A DNA stretch of 64,000 nucleotides from Brachybacterium vulturis (GCF_002407185.1 NZ_CP023563.1:682001-746000), one strand, 5' to 3'. Counted from the first letter of the stretch, positions 1 through 9,885 are shown. The notes: generated from the sequence alone by a model not told the origin. A program made the numbers and translations.

Positions 1-38
1 CTCTCCCGGATACGGTGAGCCCAGCACATCGTCGTGTC

Positions 39-58
39 CCCGGTGCCCCGTCACCGGG
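39..58 (+). promoter_or_regulatory. Leader hairpin of the ppsR-like gene
   Basis: CCCGGTG (39-45) and CACCGGG (52-58) are perfect 7-bp inverted arms with a 6-base loop. They lie upstream of the preferred GTG start at 79, so they would fold in the 5' leader. A weak -10-like TACGGT is seen at 11-16. Both are suggestive only; in such GC-rich DNA short hairpins arise by chance. Confidence 0.25.
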
Positions 59-78
59 CCCAGAGCAAGGGGCGCACA

Positions 79-1002
79 GTGAACGCAGATCTTCCGATCC
101 CGCCACCGCTGCCCTCCGCCGCGAGGAACTCCGCCCCCGCGGTGTCCACGGGTCCCACCGGTGCCGTCGGTCCCACCTCACCCCCGGCCGTCCCGGTCTT
201 CTTCATCTCCGATTCCACCGGCATCAGCGCCGAGACCATGGGCAACGCCCTGCTGCTGCAGTTCCCCACGATCCCCTTCGAGCGACGGCTGATGCCCTTC
301 GTGCGCACCGTCGAGGAGGCGCGCGAGGTGCGCAGGGACCTCGATGCGGCGATGGACGGCGCCGTCGCCCCGTTGGTGTTCCTCACCGTGGTCGACGAGG
401 CGGTGCGCGAGGAGCTGCGGGCCACGAAGGCGCCGGTGATCGATTTCGTCAGCGGACACCTGGCCCAGCTGGAGGACAGGCTCGGGGTCACCGGTGACCA
501 CGCTCCCGCGCGGCTGCACGGGGTGGGGGACTCCCGCCGCTACAACCGCCGCATGCAGGCGGTCGAGTTCGCGATCGAGCATGACGACGGCCAGTCCGTG
601 CGGGCGATCGAGAAGGCCGATGTGGTGCTGATCGCGCCGTCCCGCTGCGGCAAGACCCCCACCAGCATGTACCTCGCGCTGCTGCACGGGATCTTCGTGG
701 CGAACTACCCCTTGGTGGACGAGGACCTCAACGGTGAGGTGCTGCCCGCGTCGATCGCGGGCGTCGCCGACCGCTGCTTCGGTCTGCTCATCTCACCGCA
801 GCGGCTCTCGGCGGTGCGCAGCGAGCGCATGCCCGGTTCGCGCTACGCCTCCCTCGAGCAGGCCCGCTGGGAGCTGTCCCGGGCCCGCCGCGTCTATGAC
901 GTGCACGGGGTCCCCTTCGTCGACTCCTCGAGCAAATCCGTCGAGGAGATGTCCACCCTGATCCTCCAATCGCTCGCCCGCCGCGGGACCACCCCGCTCT
1001 GA
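79..1002 (+). CDS. ppsR: Phosphoenolpyruvate synthase regulatory protein (DUF299 kinase/pyrophosphorylase)
   Basis: This is a member of the DUF299/PSRP family, cytoplasmic bifunctional enzymes that inactivate PEP synthase or PPDK by ADP-dependent phosphorylation of a threonine near the catalytic histidine, and reactivate it by phosphorolysis. The family opening block is present ([19 protein letters not shown]), as is the nucleotide-binding stretch [15 protein letters not shown] followed by ANYPLVDED, and the [10 protein letters not shown] block. I prefer GTG 79 (307 aa) over ATG 34 because AAGGGG at 66-71 is well spaced from it, and the 15 extra residues from ATG 34 look like leader. It lies 25 bp upstream of the PEP synthase gene on the same strand, so target and regulator are almost certainly co-transcribed. 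That pairing makes PEP synthase rather than PPDK the likely target. Confidence 0.9.
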   Translation: MNADLPIPPPLPSAARNSAPAVSTGPTGAVGPTSPPAVPVFFISDSTGISAETMGNALLLQFPTIPFERRLMPFVRTVEEAREVRRDLDAAMDGAVAPLVFLTVVDEAVREELRATKAPVIDFVSGHLAQLEDRLGVTGDHAPARLHGVGDSRRYNRRMQAVEFAIEHDDGQSVRAIEKADVVLIAPSRCGKTPTSMYLALLHGIFVANYPLVDEDLNGEVLPASIAGVADRCFGLLISPQRLSAVRSERMPGSRYASLEQARWELSRARRVYDVHGVPFVDSSSKSVEEMSTLILQSLARRGTTPL

Positions 1003-1027
1003 GCACCCACCACTGAAGGAGCACGAA

Positions 1028-3418
1028 ATGACGCAGAGCATCCGCCCGTTCTCCGAGCTCGGCATGTCGGACCTCGAGCAGGTGGGGGGCAAGAACGCCT
1101 CCCTCGGCGAGATGGTCTCGAACCTGACCCGGCTCGGGGTCCAGGTCCCCGACGGCTTCGCCACCACCGCGGAGGCCTATCGCGAGTTCCTCGGCGCGAC
1201 CGGACTCGCCCAGCGGATCGAGGAGCGGCTGCAGGGTCTGGACACCGAGGACACGATCGCGCTGGCCGAGACCGGCAAGGAGATCCGGGAGCTGGTCGTC
1301 GCCCAGCCCTTCCCCGCCCGGCTCGAGGCGGACATCCGCGCCGCCTACGAGCAGCTCGCCGCCGGCAGCGGGGAGGCGGCCTCCTTCGCGGTGCGCTCCT
1401 CGGCCACCGCGGAGGACCTGCCCGATGCCTCCTTCGCCGGGCAGCAGGAGACGTTCCTGAACGTGCGCGGCATCGACTCGGTGCTCACCGCGATCCGCGA
1501 GGTGTTCGCCTCCCTGTACAACGACCGGGCGATCGCCTACCGCGTCCACCACGACTTCGAGCACGCCGCGGTGGCGCTCTCGGCCGGGGTCCAGAAGATG
1601 GTCCGCTCCGATCTGGGCTCCAGCGGGGTCATGTTCACCATGGACACCGAGTCCGGCTTCGACCAGGCCGTGTTCATCACCTCCGCCTACGGCCTCGGCG
1701 AGGGCGTGGTCCAGGGTGCGGTCAACCCCGACGAGTTCTACGTGTTTAAGCCCGGCCTGCGCGAGGACCGTCCCGCGATCCTCAAGCGCGCCGTCGGCGA
1801 GAAGGCCACCAAGATGGTCTACACCCAGGACACCGCCGTCGGCCGCACCACCGAGTTCATCCCGGTCGACCCCGCCGAGCGCACCCGCCTGTCCCTCACG
1901 GACCAGCAGGTGACCGACCTCGCTCGCCAGGCGCTGATCATCGAGGAGCACTACGGGCGGCCGATGGACATCGAATGGGGTCTCGACGGCGCCGATGGCG
2001 GGCTGTACATCCTCCAGGCCCGCCCCGAGACCGTGCAGTCCCGCGCCGGCAACACCGTGGAGAAGTACCTCCTGTCCTCCCGCGGACCGGTCCGCGCCGA
2101 GGGCCGGGCGATCGGTGCCCGGATCGGTGCCGGGGCCGTGCGGGTGCTGGACACGATCGAGCGGATGCACGAGTTCCGGCCCGGGGAGGTGCTGGTCGCG
2201 GACATGACCGATCCCGACTGGGAGCCGATCATGAAGCGGGCGAGCGCGATCGTCACCAACCGGGGCGGTCGCACCTGCCACGCCGCGATCATCGCCCGCG
2301 AGCTGGGGATCCCCGCCGTGGTCGGCACCGGCACCGCCACCGCGGAACTGGCCGACGGCGACGAGGTCACCGTCTCGGCCGCCGAGGGCGACACCGGATA
2401 CGTCTACGAGGGGTTGCTGGACTTCACCGTCTCCTCCTCCGAGGTCGACTCGATGCCGCCGCTGCGCACGAAGATCATGATGAACGTGGGCAACCCCGAG
2501 CAGGCCTTCGGCTTCTCCCGGCTGCCGCACGCCGGAGTGGGCCTGGCCCGCCTGGAGTTCATCGTGAACCGCCAGATCGGCATCCACCCCCGGGCCCTGC
2601 TGGAGCTGGACCGGCTGGAGCACGAGCACCCGGAGATCGCGCAGCAGGTGAACGAGAAGATCGCCGCCTACGCCTCCCCGCGCGAGTACTTCGTCCAGCG
2701 CGTCGCCGAGGGCGTCGCCACCATCGCCGCGGCCTTCGCCCCGGAGCCGGTGATCGTGCGGATGAGCGACTTCAAGTCCAACGAGTACGCGAACCTGCTG
2801 GCCGGGCCGCTGTTCGAGCCCGAGGAGGAGAACCCGATGATCGGGTACCGCGGCGCGTCCCGCTACCTCTCGGAGGACTTCGCGGACTGTTTCGCGATGG
2901 AGTGCGAGGCGCTGCGCTTTGTGCGCGAGGACATGGGCCTGACCAACGTGAAGCTCATGATCCCCTTCGTGCGCACCCCCGCCGAGGGCAAGGGCGTCAT
3001 CGAGCTGATGGCCACCCACGGCCTGGTCCGCGGCGAGAAGGACCTGCAGGTCATCATGATGTGCGAGATCCCCTCCAACGCCGCCACCCCGGAGCTGTTC
3101 CTCGAGCACTTCGACGGCTTCTCGATCGGCTCGAACGACATGACCCAGCTGACCCTGGGCCTGGACCGGGACTCGGCGCTGGTCGCGGACGCCTTCGACG
3201 AACGGGACCCGGCGGTGAAGTTCATGCTCTCCCGCGCGATCGAGGCCTGCCGCGCGGCCGGGAAGTACGTGGGCATCTGCGGGCAGGGCCCCTCCGACCA
3301 CCCCGACCTCGCCCAGTGGCTGCTGGACCAGGGCATCGCCTCGATGTCCCTGAACCCGGACACCGTCGTGGACACCTGGCTGCGACTCGCGAGCCAGGGC
3401 GGGGGAGAGGTCAGCTGA
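1028..3418 (+). CDS. ppsA: Phosphoenolpyruvate synthase (pyruvate, water dikinase)
   Basis: The enzyme converts pyruvate, ATP and water to PEP, AMP and phosphate for gluconeogenesis. The 796-aa length matches the family. It has an N-terminal ATP-binding PPDK_N domain (about 15-340, with [20 protein letters not shown]), a swivelling phosphohistidine domain with [20 protein letters not shown], in which H418 is the phosphorylated histidine, and a C-terminal PEP-binding barrel (about 475-790) ending in [12 protein letters not shown] with the catalytic-type cysteine. The start ATG is preceded by GAAGGAGCACGAA, a clear ribosome binding site. It follows its regulator by 25 bp and abuts a convergent cupin gene 6 bp downstream with no room for a separate terminator. 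Confidence 0.95.
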   Translation: MTQSIRPFSELGMSDLEQVGGKNASLGEMVSNLTRLGVQVPDGFATTAEAYREFLGATGLAQRIEERLQGLDTEDTIALAETGKEIRELVVAQPFPARLEADIRAAYEQLAAGSGEAASFAVRSSATAEDLPDASFAGQQETFLNVRGIDSVLTAIREVFASLYNDRAIAYRVHHDFEHAAVALSAGVQKMVRSDLGSSGVMFTMDTESGFDQAVFITSAYGLGEGVVQGAVNPDEFYVFKPGLREDRPAILKRAVGEKATKMVYTQDTAVGRTTEFIPVDPAERTRLSLTDQQVTDLARQALIIEEHYGRPMDIEWGLDGADGGLYILQARPETVQSRAGNTVEKYLLSSRGPVRAEGRAIGARIGAGAVRVLDTIERMHEFRPGEVLVADMTDPDWEPIMKRASAIVTNRGGRTCHAAIIARELGIPAVVGTGTATAELADGDEVTVSAAEGDTGYVYEGLLDFTVSSSEVDSMPPLRTKIMMNVGNPEQAFGFSRLPHAGVGLARLEFIVNRQIGIHPRALLELDRLEHEHPEIAQQVNEKIAAYASPREYFVQRVAEGVATIAAAFAPEPVIVRMSDFKSNEYANLLAGPLFEPEEENPMIGYRGASRYLSEDFADCFAMECEALRFVREDMGLTNVKLMIPFVRTPAEGKGVIELMATHGLVRGEKDLQVIMMCEIPSNAATPELFLEHFDGFSIGSNDMTQLTLGLDRDSALVADAFDERDPAVKFMLSRAIEACRAAGKYVGICGQGPSDHPDLAQWLLDQGIASMSLNPDTVVDTWLRLASQGGGEVS

Positions 3419-3424
3419 GCGGGC

Positions 3425-3811
3425 TCACTCGTCCTCGCGCACCCGCAGCAGCTCGCTGGTGTGGGTGCCGGGGGCGCTGTGGCTCTCTGCACCCGGGACG
3501 CTGGTGACCGTGGTCAGCAGGAACACGGAGTCGTCGAGCGCCTCGACCGAGTGGCGATGATGGGTCAGCGCCTCGATGGTGCCGGTCTCGAGGGTCACGG
3601 TCTCCTCGCCGGTGACCGTCACCCGGCCGCGGATCATCTGGATGGAGGCGGCGGGCGGGGAGTTGTGCTCGGACATGCGCATGCCCTGCAGGAGCGCGAT
3701 GACCGTCTGCCGCAGGGGCCCGTCGTGGACCAGCAGCTCGGCGTGCCGGCCGTGGTCGGACCTGCGGGCCCGGTCCAGGGTCGTGGTGATCGCATCGAAC
3801 AGGGCAGCCAT
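3425..3811 (-). CDS. Small cupin-domain protein
   Basis: This 128-aa single-domain protein has the cupin signature: RMSEHNSPPAASIQMIRGRVTVTG followed by the second motif around LTHHRHSVEALDDSVFLLTTV. That indicates a small beta-barrel that may bind a metal or a small ligand. The histidine set is incomplete (SEHNS, then HHRHS), so metal binding is uncertain. GGAGG sits five bases before the start ATG. It lies between the convergent ppsA and larC, 42 bp downstream of the larC start side of the next gene's stop. Substrate and role are unknown. Confidence 0.7.
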   Translation of the reverse strand: MAALFDAITTTLDRARRSDHGRHAELLVHDGPLRQTVIALLQGMRMSEHNSPPAASIQMIRGRVTVTGEETVTLETGTIEALTHHRHSVEALDDSVFLLTTVTSVPGAESHSAPGTHTSELLRVREDE

Positions 3812-3853
3812 GGGAACCTCCAGATGAGCAGTGATGTCCCTGTCCAGTATCCG

Positions 3854-5278
3854 TCAGTCGCCCGGTTCCGTCAGGTGGGTCGCGGATTCCTGCGCGAGGT
3901 CCAGCATCGCCCGCTCGCTGATGCCGAGCACCCGGGCGGCCGCGGCGACGTCCCGGAACTCCGGTGCCCGGCGCACCACGGCGCCGTCCGCATCGCGCGC
4001 GATCTTCACCGCGATCCGCTGTCCCCGCACGTCGATCTCGGCGAACTCCCGGGTGCGGATGAGGCGCTCCACCCGGTGCCTCCGCACCCCGAGGGTGCCG
4101 GTGCGGTCCATGATGAGCGCCGAGATCTCCTGCTCCGCCCCGTCCCTGACCAGGGCGTGGAGGGTGATCGCGGGCCGACCGCGCTTCATCGTGATCGGGG
4201 TGTGCCAGGCGTCCAGCGCGCCCTGCTCGAGCAGCTCGTCGATGAGGCGCGGCCACAGCCGCGGGTCGAGGTCGTCGACGTTGGCCTCGAGCTGGATCGC
4301 GGCGTCGGGGGTGTCGTGGGCGTCGGACGCCGGTGCGGTGTCCGGGCGGCCGACGGGGTGGCCCACCAGCACCCGCACCACGTTGGGACGGCCGGGGGTG
4401 TCCTTGGTGCCGGCGCCGATGCCGAGCGCCTCGGTGACCAGCATCGGCTGCGGTCCGTGGGAGGCGGCCAGCCCGCGCATCAGGGCCACGCCGGTGGGGG
4501 TGGCGAGCTCGCCGATGCCGGGGGCGACCCCGGCGGGGACCCGACGGCCGCCATGCTCATGGGGGCCACCTCGAGCGTGAGCGGGCAGAGCATGAGCGGG
4601 CAGGGCGGCATCGGAGTCGGGGACCTCGACGAGGTGACCCTCCTGGGGGTGCGGATGGTCGTGGCTGTGCCCGCGCGGCGGCAGCAGCTCACCGGCCACC
4701 GTCGGCCACCCGAGCGCGAGGCGAGCCACCGCCGGGACCGGCACCGGGATGTCGCCGTGGGCGGCGCGGATCCGGCCCGAACCCACCGCGATCACGCTGC
4801 CCGTGCTCTCGGTGATGCCCAGCTGGCGCCAGGCCTCGCACGCCCCGATCACGTCGGCCAGGGAGTCCAGCGCTCCCACCTCGTGGAAATGGACGTCGTC
4901 GGCCGGGACGCCGTGGGTCGCGCCCTCCGCGTCGGCGAGGAGACCGAACACCGCCAGGGCCAGGTCGATCGTGCGGTCCGGGACGGCCGCGTCGCCCCGG
5001 GCCTGCTCGAGCAGCGCCCGGATCGAGGCCCAGGTGCGGTGCGGCGGGTCCTCGACCAGCACCTCCACGTCGATCTTCACCGCTCGCTGCCCGCCGCGGT
5101 CCACGTCGCTGCGCACGAGGCGCACCGAGCCGGGCACCAGCGCGTCCAGCACCCGCTGGACGCGCCCGAGATCGGCCCCGGCGTCGATCAGGGCGGCCAG
5201 CAGCATGTCGCCGGCGATCCCCGCGGTCGCGTCGATATAGGCGAGGCGGACGGGAGCGGGGGAGGAGGTCGAGGTCAT
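3854..5278 (-). CDS. larC: Nickel-pincer cofactor biosynthesis protein LarC
   Basis: LarC is a CTP-dependent cyclometallase that inserts nickel into the bis-thiocarboxylated pyridinium mononucleotide, completing the cofactor of LarA-type racemases and epimerases. The diagnostic N-terminus DATAGIAGDMLLAALIDAGAD is present, with DDVHFHEVGALDSLADVIGA and the C-terminal LEANVDDLDPRLWPRLIDEL block. A His-rich linker (GHSHDHPHPQ) in the middle is typical of nickel-handling LarC proteins. The protein is one uninterrupted 474-aa frame, unlike the frameshift-fused larC1/larC2 of Lactobacillus plantarum. I chose the ATG at 5278 because the family motif begins about 12 residues later and upstream residues look untranslated. 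It lies about 17 kb from larA-larE-larB in this window and on the opposite strand, so cofactor synthesis is encoded at two loci. Confidence 0.92.
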   Translation of the reverse strand: MTSTSSPAPVRLAYIDATAGIAGDMLLAALIDAGADLGRVQRVLDALVPGSVRLVRSDVDRGGQRAVKIDVEVLVEDPPHRTWASIRALLEQARGDAAVPDRTIDLALAVFGLLADAEGATHGVPADDVHFHEVGALDSLADVIGACEAWRQLGITESTGSVIAVGSGRIRAAHGDIPVPVPAVARLALGWPTVAGELLPPRGHSHDHPHPQEGHLVEVPDSDAALPAHALPAHARGGPHEHGGRRVPAGVAPGIGELATPTGVALMRGLAASHGPQPMLVTEALGIGAGTKDTPGRPNVVRVLVGHPVGRPDTAPASDAHDTPDAAIQLEANVDDLDPRLWPRLIDELLEQGALDAWHTPITMKRGRPAITLHALVRDGAEQEISALIMDRTGTLGVRRHRVERLIRTREFAEIDVRGQRIAVKIARDADGAVVRRAPEFRDVAAAARVLGISERAMLDLAQESATHLTEPGD

Positions 5279-5424
5279 GGTCTCGATCGTAGGCCGCGAG
5301 GGAGCGGTCGGCGCCGTGGTGAGCGGGTGTTGCCGCCCTCCCGACGCTCTGCTCTCAGGGATGATGCCCTCATCCCCGTTCGCCGTCCCGCCCCGCACCG
5401 CCTGGATCCTCGGAGCCGCCCCTC

Positions 5425-7221
5425 ATGACCGTCCCCGCCCCCGTCGCCCGCTTCGATGACGTCGCCGCCGGCCGCAGCCTGCAGTTCGCGCGGGCCCAGC
5501 GCGTGATCCGGGCCGACCGCCCCGCGCAGGTGCGGCCGGCGCTCGCCGAGGTCGAGGAGGCGGTGGCCGGCGGCGCCTGGGCCTTCGGGATGATCGCCTA
5601 CGAGGCCGCCGCGGGTCTCGATGCGGCCGCTCGCGTCCACGCTCCGCAGGAGGGCCTGCCGCTGGTGTGGTTCGGGATCGCGGAGGGGCCCGACGAGGTC
5701 GCGCCGCCGCTGACGACGGGGGAGGGGTACCAGCTCGGGCCGTGGGTGCCGGACTGGACCAGCGCGCAGCATGCCTCCCGCGTCGCGGCGGTGCGGGCCG
5801 CGATCGCCGAGGGCGACACCTACCAGTGCAACCTCACCACCCGGCTGCGCTCGACGTTCGCCGGTGATGCCTTCGGGCTGTACGGCGAGCTCGCGCATCG
5901 TCAGCGCGGCGCCCATCACGCCTACGTGGACCTGGGCCGGCACACCGTGGTCAGCGCCAGCCCCGAATCGTTCCTCCGCTGGGAGCACGGCCTGCTGCGC
6001 ACCGCCCCGATGAAGGGGACCGCCGCGCGGGGGCGGAGCCCGCAGGAGGACCGCGCCGCCCGGGACGCGCTGCTGGCCAGCGAGAAGGACCGCGCCGAGA
6101 ACGTGATGATCGTGGACCTGCTGCGCAACGACCTCGCGCGGGTGTGCGAACCCGGCAGCGTGCAGGTCACCGACCTGCTGCGGGTCGAGGACTATCCGAC
6201 GCTGTGGCAGCTGACCTCCTCGGTCCAGGGCCGGCCGCGCTCCGGGACCGGCCTGGTGCCGATGCTCGAGGCGCTGTTCCCCTGCGGCTCGATCACCGGT
6301 GCCCCCAAGCTGTCCACCATGGCTCTCATCGCCGAGCTCGAGGACTCCCCGCGCGGTGCGTACTGCGGGGCGCTGGGCTTTCTCGCCCCCGGCCCGCAGC
6401 CGCGCGCCCGCTTCAACGTCGCGATCCGCACCGTCGTGATCGACGGGGCCGACGGCTCCGCGGTCTACGGCGCCGGCGGTGGCGTCACCTGGGCCTCGAC
6501 CGCCCCGGACGAGTACGAGGAGCTGCTGGTCAAGGCCGCGGTGCTGCCGGTGGGGACCCGGGACCCCTTCGCCCTGCTGGAGACCTTCGCGGTCGTGGGC
6601 GGCATCGCCCAGCATCTCGACGAGCACCTGGATCGGCTGTGCGCCTCGGCGGCGCACTTCGGGATATCGGCGCAGCGGGAGGCGATCGAGGCCGCTGCGC
6701 TGCAGGCCGCTGCCGAGGCCGGGCCCGACGCCGTGCTGCTGCGGGTCGCGCTGCGGCGGGGCGGGTGCGTGGACGTCACCTCCCGCCCGCTGGCCGCGAC
6801 GCCCGGACCGGTGCGGCTCGTGGTCGACACCGTGCCCACCGCCTTCCCGACCGGGCTCAGCGGCCACAAGACCACGGTGCGAGGCCACTTCCTCGCGGCC
6901 CGGGAGCGTCACCCCGACGCCTCTGACGTGGTGCTGCTCGGCGAGCACGGCCGTGCCGTCGAGACGACGATCTCGAGCCTCGCCGCCCGGATCGACGGCA
7001 CCTGGTGCACCCCGCCGCTCGCTGACGGATGCCTGGCCGGGGTGGGGCGGCGCCTCTCACTGGAGCGCGGTGAACTTCAGGAGCGTCCGTTGACGGTCCA
7101 GGCGCTGCGCGGCGCGGAGGAGCTGGCCGTGCTCAGCTCCGCCCGGGGGTGGCGTCCGGCGGTGCTGGTGGAGGGGCCGACTCCGCCGCACGACACCGCC
7201 GGCGTGCCTCGCGAGCACTGA
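5425..7221 (+). CDS. pabBC: Aminodeoxychorismate synthase component I fused to aminodeoxychorismate lyase
   Basis: This 598-aa fusion makes p-aminobenzoate for folate. The first ~370 residues are the chorismate-binding (PabB) domain, with TAPMKGTAARG, NVMIVDLLRNDLARVCE and the GSITGAPK active-site blocks. The last ~220 residues are a PLP-fold lyase (PabC) domain beginning near DPFALLETFAVVGGI and including SGHKTTVRGHFLAARE. Such fusions are known in actinobacteria. No glutamine amidotransferase (PabA) is encoded nearby, so the glutaminase partner must be elsewhere or ammonia is used. It is divergent from larC across 146 bp, and the coding end faces an amidohydrolase gene across a hairpin. Confidence 0.9.
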   Translation: MTVPAPVARFDDVAAGRSLQFARAQRVIRADRPAQVRPALAEVEEAVAGGAWAFGMIAYEAAAGLDAAARVHAPQEGLPLVWFGIAEGPDEVAPPLTTGEGYQLGPWVPDWTSAQHASRVAAVRAAIAEGDTYQCNLTTRLRSTFAGDAFGLYGELAHRQRGAHHAYVDLGRHTVVSASPESFLRWEHGLLRTAPMKGTAARGRSPQEDRAARDALLASEKDRAENVMIVDLLRNDLARVCEPGSVQVTDLLRVEDYPTLWQLTSSVQGRPRSGTGLVPMLEALFPCGSITGAPKLSTMALIAELEDSPRGAYCGALGFLAPGPQPRARFNVAIRTVVIDGADGSAVYGAGGGVTWASTAPDEYEELLVKAAVLPVGTRDPFALLETFAVVGGIAQHLDEHLDRLCASAAHFGISAQREAIEAAALQAAAEAGPDAVLLRVALRRGGCVDVTSRPLAATPGPVRLVVDTVPTAFPTGLSGHKTTVRGHFLAARERHPDASDVVLLGEHGRAVETTISSLAARIDGTWCTPPLADGCLAGVGRRLSLERGELQERPLTVQALRGAEELAVLSSARGWRPAVLVEGPTPPHDTAGVPREH

Positions 7222-7229
7222 CCCCGGTG

Positions 7230-7262
7230 GGGGACCACGATCGGTCGCTGCTGGTGGTCCCC
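7230..7262. terminator. Bidirectional hairpin between pabBC and amidohydrolase
   Basis: GGGGACCAC (7230-7238) and GTGGTCCCC (7254-7262) form a perfect 9-bp stem with a 15-base loop, between two convergent genes whose stops are at 7221 and 7270. There is no T-tract, as is usual in high-G+C actinobacteria. The position makes transcription termination the likeliest role. Confidence 0.6.
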
Positions 7263-7269
7263 AGGAGGC

Positions 7270-8466
7270 TCAGAGCGTCAGCTCGCCGCCCTCGACGACG
7301 ACCCGGCCGCCGGCCAGGACCAGCTCGCGCCGCGGGGTGCGCAGCAGCGCATCCTGCACGTTCTCGGCCTCCAGCAGCACCACGTCGGCCCGGGAGCCGG
7401 GAGCGAGCTCATGCTGGTCGCGATGCACGAAGGGGGCGGAGTCCGTGGTGGTCAGCTGGACGGCCGCAGCCAGCTCCGCGTCGTGGCGGAGACCGTGCAC
7501 CCGTGCGAAGCCGAGGGCGATGCGCAGCATGTCGCCGTCGCCGTAGGGGGACCAGAGGTCACGGATCCCGTCGGTGCCCAGCCCGAGCCGGACCCCGTGC
7601 TCGCGCATCGACGCCCACGGCAGCCGGCCCCGCCCGGGCGGCGCCACGGAGGTCCAGGAGATCCCCGCCTCGCCGAGCGCGGCGACCAGCTCCTCCTGAC
7701 GAGCGCCCTGCACGTCGCCGAGCGCGAAGCCGTGGGAGACGTTCACCCGGCCCTGCAGCTCGGCCTGCACCGTGCGCTCGATGAGCAGCTCGATCTGGAA
7801 GATCCCCAGGTCGTTGCCGTCGTGGAGGTGGATGTCCAGCTCCACGCCGCGGTCCACGGCGATCTGGACCAGGCCGTCCAGCTGGGCGACGGGATCGCGG
7901 TCGATGCCGGCCGGGTCCAGGCCGCCGATGCTGGTCGCCCCCTCCTGGGCGGCGCGGTCCAGCAGCTCGAGCACTCCCGGTCGCCGCATCACGCCGTCCT
8001 GTGGGAACGCCACGATCTCCACCTCGAGCGCGCCGCCCAACCGTTCCGCAGCGGCCCGCACCGAGGCGATGCCGTCCAGCCCCACCCCGAGGTCCACATC
8101 CACATGGGTGCGGGTGGCGGTGGTGCCGTGGCGCAGGAACTCCTTCATGACCAGTTCCGTCGAGTCGGTGCTGGGGATCCCCAGCGCGGACCGCTCCGTG
8201 CGCTCGTGGGCGATGCGGCCCTGCGTGGTGGCCTCGCCGCCGTAGGACACCCAGGGCTTGCCCCACCAGCTCTTGTCGACATGGGCGTGGGAGTTGATCA
8301 GACCCGGCAGCGCCAGCAGGCCGCCGCCGTCGAGCACCTCGGTGCCCCCGGGGACCGCACTGCCCGGGCGGTGCGGGGCGAGGCCGGTGACGAGACCGTC
8401 CTCGATGCTCAGATCGACGCTCTCGGCGCCCCACGGACGGATGTTCTGCAGCACTGTGGTGGTCAT
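7270..8466 (-). CDS. Amidohydrolase, cytosine deaminase-like
   Basis: This 398-aa metal-dependent hydrolase belongs to the CodA-like branch of the amidohydrolase superfamily. The metal-binding series is intact: INSHAHVDKSW (HxHxDK), THVDVD, LDIHLHDGNDL, NVSHGFALG and the aspartate in LGTDGIRDLW. HxHxDK is characteristic of cytosine deaminases and relatives acting on N-heterocycles, but the substrate cannot be fixed from sequence. It ends facing pabBC, and the next gene upstream on the same strand, carbonic anhydrase, is 46 bp away, so the two could share a transcript. No pyrimidine transporter is adjacent. Confidence 0.8.
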   Translation of the reverse strand: MTTTVLQNIRPWGAESVDLSIEDGLVTGLAPHRPGSAVPGGTEVLDGGGLLALPGLINSHAHVDKSWWGKPWVSYGGEATTQGRIAHERTERSALGIPSTDSTELVMKEFLRHGTTATRTHVDVDLGVGLDGIASVRAAAERLGGALEVEIVAFPQDGVMRRPGVLELLDRAAQEGATSIGGLDPAGIDRDPVAQLDGLVQIAVDRGVELDIHLHDGNDLGIFQIELLIERTVQAELQGRVNVSHGFALGDVQGARQEELVAALGEAGISWTSVAPPGRGRLPWASMREHGVRLGLGTDGIRDLWSPYGDGDMLRIALGFARVHGLRHDAELAAAVQLTTTDSAPFVHRDQHELAPGSRADVVLLEAENVQDALLRTPRRELVLAGGRVVVEGGELTL

Positions 8467-8512
8467 GGCGACACGATATGCCAGGCGGGGCCGGCGGATC
8501 TCCCGCCGCGCG

Positions 8513-9175
8513 TCAGCGGGCGACGTCCAGGCGGCCCACCCACGAGATCGGGGAGACCCGGCCCTCCTCCAGCTGGTACTGGCAGCCCACGATGCCCAGC
8601 TCGCCGGCGGCGACCGCGTCGGAGATGACCGTCGACTGCCGCATCAGGGCGTTGACGGTCTCGTCGAGGTGACGGCGACCCACCGCGTCCGCCTCGATCA
8701 GGGCCGGATCCACATAGGGGCTGACCTGCTGGGAGGCGAACCACTCCAGCTGCACGGACGGCTGGATCGCCTCGAGCTCCTTGCGGATCGCGGGGGTGAC
8801 CTCGCTGGGGGTGGCGGTGGTCTGGTCGATCGCGGCCTTCACCGCGCCGCAGGAGGCGTGGGCGAGCACCACGATCACCGCGACGCCCAGCTCGGCCACG
8901 GCGAACTCCATGGTCGCGACCGTGTTCTCGTTCGCGATCTGGCCGATGTTGCGCACCACGAACAGGTCCCCGAGACCGCAGTCGAAGAGGATCTCGGCCG
9001 CGACGCGGGAGTCCGAGCAGCCCAGGAAGGCCGCGTTCGGGGCCTGGCTGCCGCGCAGCTCGCTGCGTCGGGCCGCATTCTGCTGGGGGTGGTGCAGGTC
9101 TCCGGCCATGAACCGTTCGTTGCCTTCGACGAGTGCATCCCAGGCCTGCTGGACGGTCACGCGGGGAGAGGTCAT
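8513..9175 (-). CDS. Beta-class carbonic anhydrase
   Basis: The enzyme interconverts CO2 and bicarbonate in the cytoplasm. The zinc ligands and catalytic dyad of the beta class are present: C53 and D55-S-R57 in LGCSDSR, and H106 with C109 in AHASC. The length (220 aa) is normal. AAGGA eleven bases before the ATG supports this start. The carboxylating biochemistry of the neighbours does not point to a specific partner; it probably supplies bicarbonate in general. No signal peptide is seen. Confidence 0.93.
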   Translation of the reverse strand: MTSPRVTVQQAWDALVEGNERFMAGDLHHPQQNAARRSELRGSQAPNAAFLGCSDSRVAAEILFDCGLGDLFVVRNIGQIANENTVATMEFAVAELGVAVIVVLAHASCGAVKAAIDQTTATPSEVTPAIRKELEAIQPSVQLEWFASQQVSPYVDPALIEADAVGRRHLDETVNALMRQSTVISDAVAAGELGIVGCQYQLEEGRVSPISWVGRLDVAR

Positions 9176-9244
9176 GGCGAGGATTCCTTCGGGAGAGCCG
9201 GTGGGGCCGGCGGTCGCCGACCCCGCCGCAGAATACTCCTGCCC

Positions 9245-9670
9245 TCAGCCCGCCTCGGGGGAGGAGATGTTCACCTGCCACACGATCCCGAAGCGATCGG
9301 TGAACGTGCCGTAGACGTCGCCCCACATCTGCTTCTCCAGCGGCATCTCGATGCTGCCGCCCTCGGAGAGCTTCTGGAAGGCGCTGCGCAGCAGGGTCTC
9401 GTCGTCGCCCATCAGCGAGAGCGTCACATTGGTGCCCCGGACGTAGGGCGCCATGCCCTCGACGACGTCGGAGACGTAGAGCTTGATCAGGTCGGAGACC
9501 TCGAGCGAGCCGTGCATGATCTTGTCGGCGTGCGGGTCGTCGGCCGGGAGCGCACCGAACTCGCCGAACGTGGCGAACTGCGGGACCGCCCCGAGCGCGC
9601 GCCCGTAGAACTCGAAGGCCTCGCGGGCGTCGCCGTCGAAGTTGAGATAGGGATGGAGTCCTGCGGGCAT
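9245..9670 (-). CDS. VOC/glyoxalase-fold protein of the PhnB type
   Basis: This is a 141-aa protein of the vicinal-oxygen-chelate fold, PhnB/DUF1338-like branch. It shows the FDGDAREAFEFYGRALG opening, IMHGSLEVSD, and the closing FTDRFGIVWQVN that is typical of PhnB proteins. Its chemistry is unknown; many relatives are misnamed as 3-demethylubiquinone methyltransferases. GGAGG five bases upstream fixes the ATG at 9670. It is divergent from the copper ATPase gene, and the 215-bp gap between them holds the copper operator. Confidence 0.8.
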   Translation of the reverse strand: MPAGLHPYLNFDGDAREAFEFYGRALGAVPQFATFGEFGALPADDPHADKIMHGSLEVSDLIKLYVSDVVEGMAPYVRGTNVTLSLMGDDETLLRSAFQKLSEGGSIEMPLEKQMWGDVYGTFTDRFGIVWQVNISSPEAG

Positions 9671-9826
9671 GGTGTCCTCCTCGACGCCGACCCGGCGCCT
9701 TGCCGGGTGCTGGCTGCGAGCGTAGACCGTGGGGCCGACGAGCGGAACGGGCCGCTGCTGCGGAGGCGCACCGGGCCCGGCCGGGGGATACCAGCGGAGG
9801 ACGAGCGCGCCACACCCATGGAGAAG

Positions 9827-9841
9827 TACCCCTAGGGGGTA
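9827..9841 (+). promoter_or_regulatory. CsoR/CopY-like copper operator
   Basis: TACCCC-TAG-GGGGTA is a perfect 6+6 palindrome with a 3-base spacer, 44 bp before the start of the copper ATPase gene. Similar TACCCC/GGGGTA palindromes are bound by CsoR-family copper sensors in actinobacteria and other bacteria (established for the family). A TATAGG hexamer (9840-9845) overlapping its right edge could be the -10 element, so a bound repressor would block the promoter. No csoR gene is in the window. Confidence 0.65.
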
Positions 9842-9885
9842 TAGGGTCACAGTGTTCCATCACGCGCGCGGAGGAGACAGCAGGC

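Noticed and set aside
9245-9670. Glyoxalase I or fosfomycin/bleomycin resistance protein
   Set aside because: The metal-ligand pattern and closing motif fit PhnB-type proteins better.
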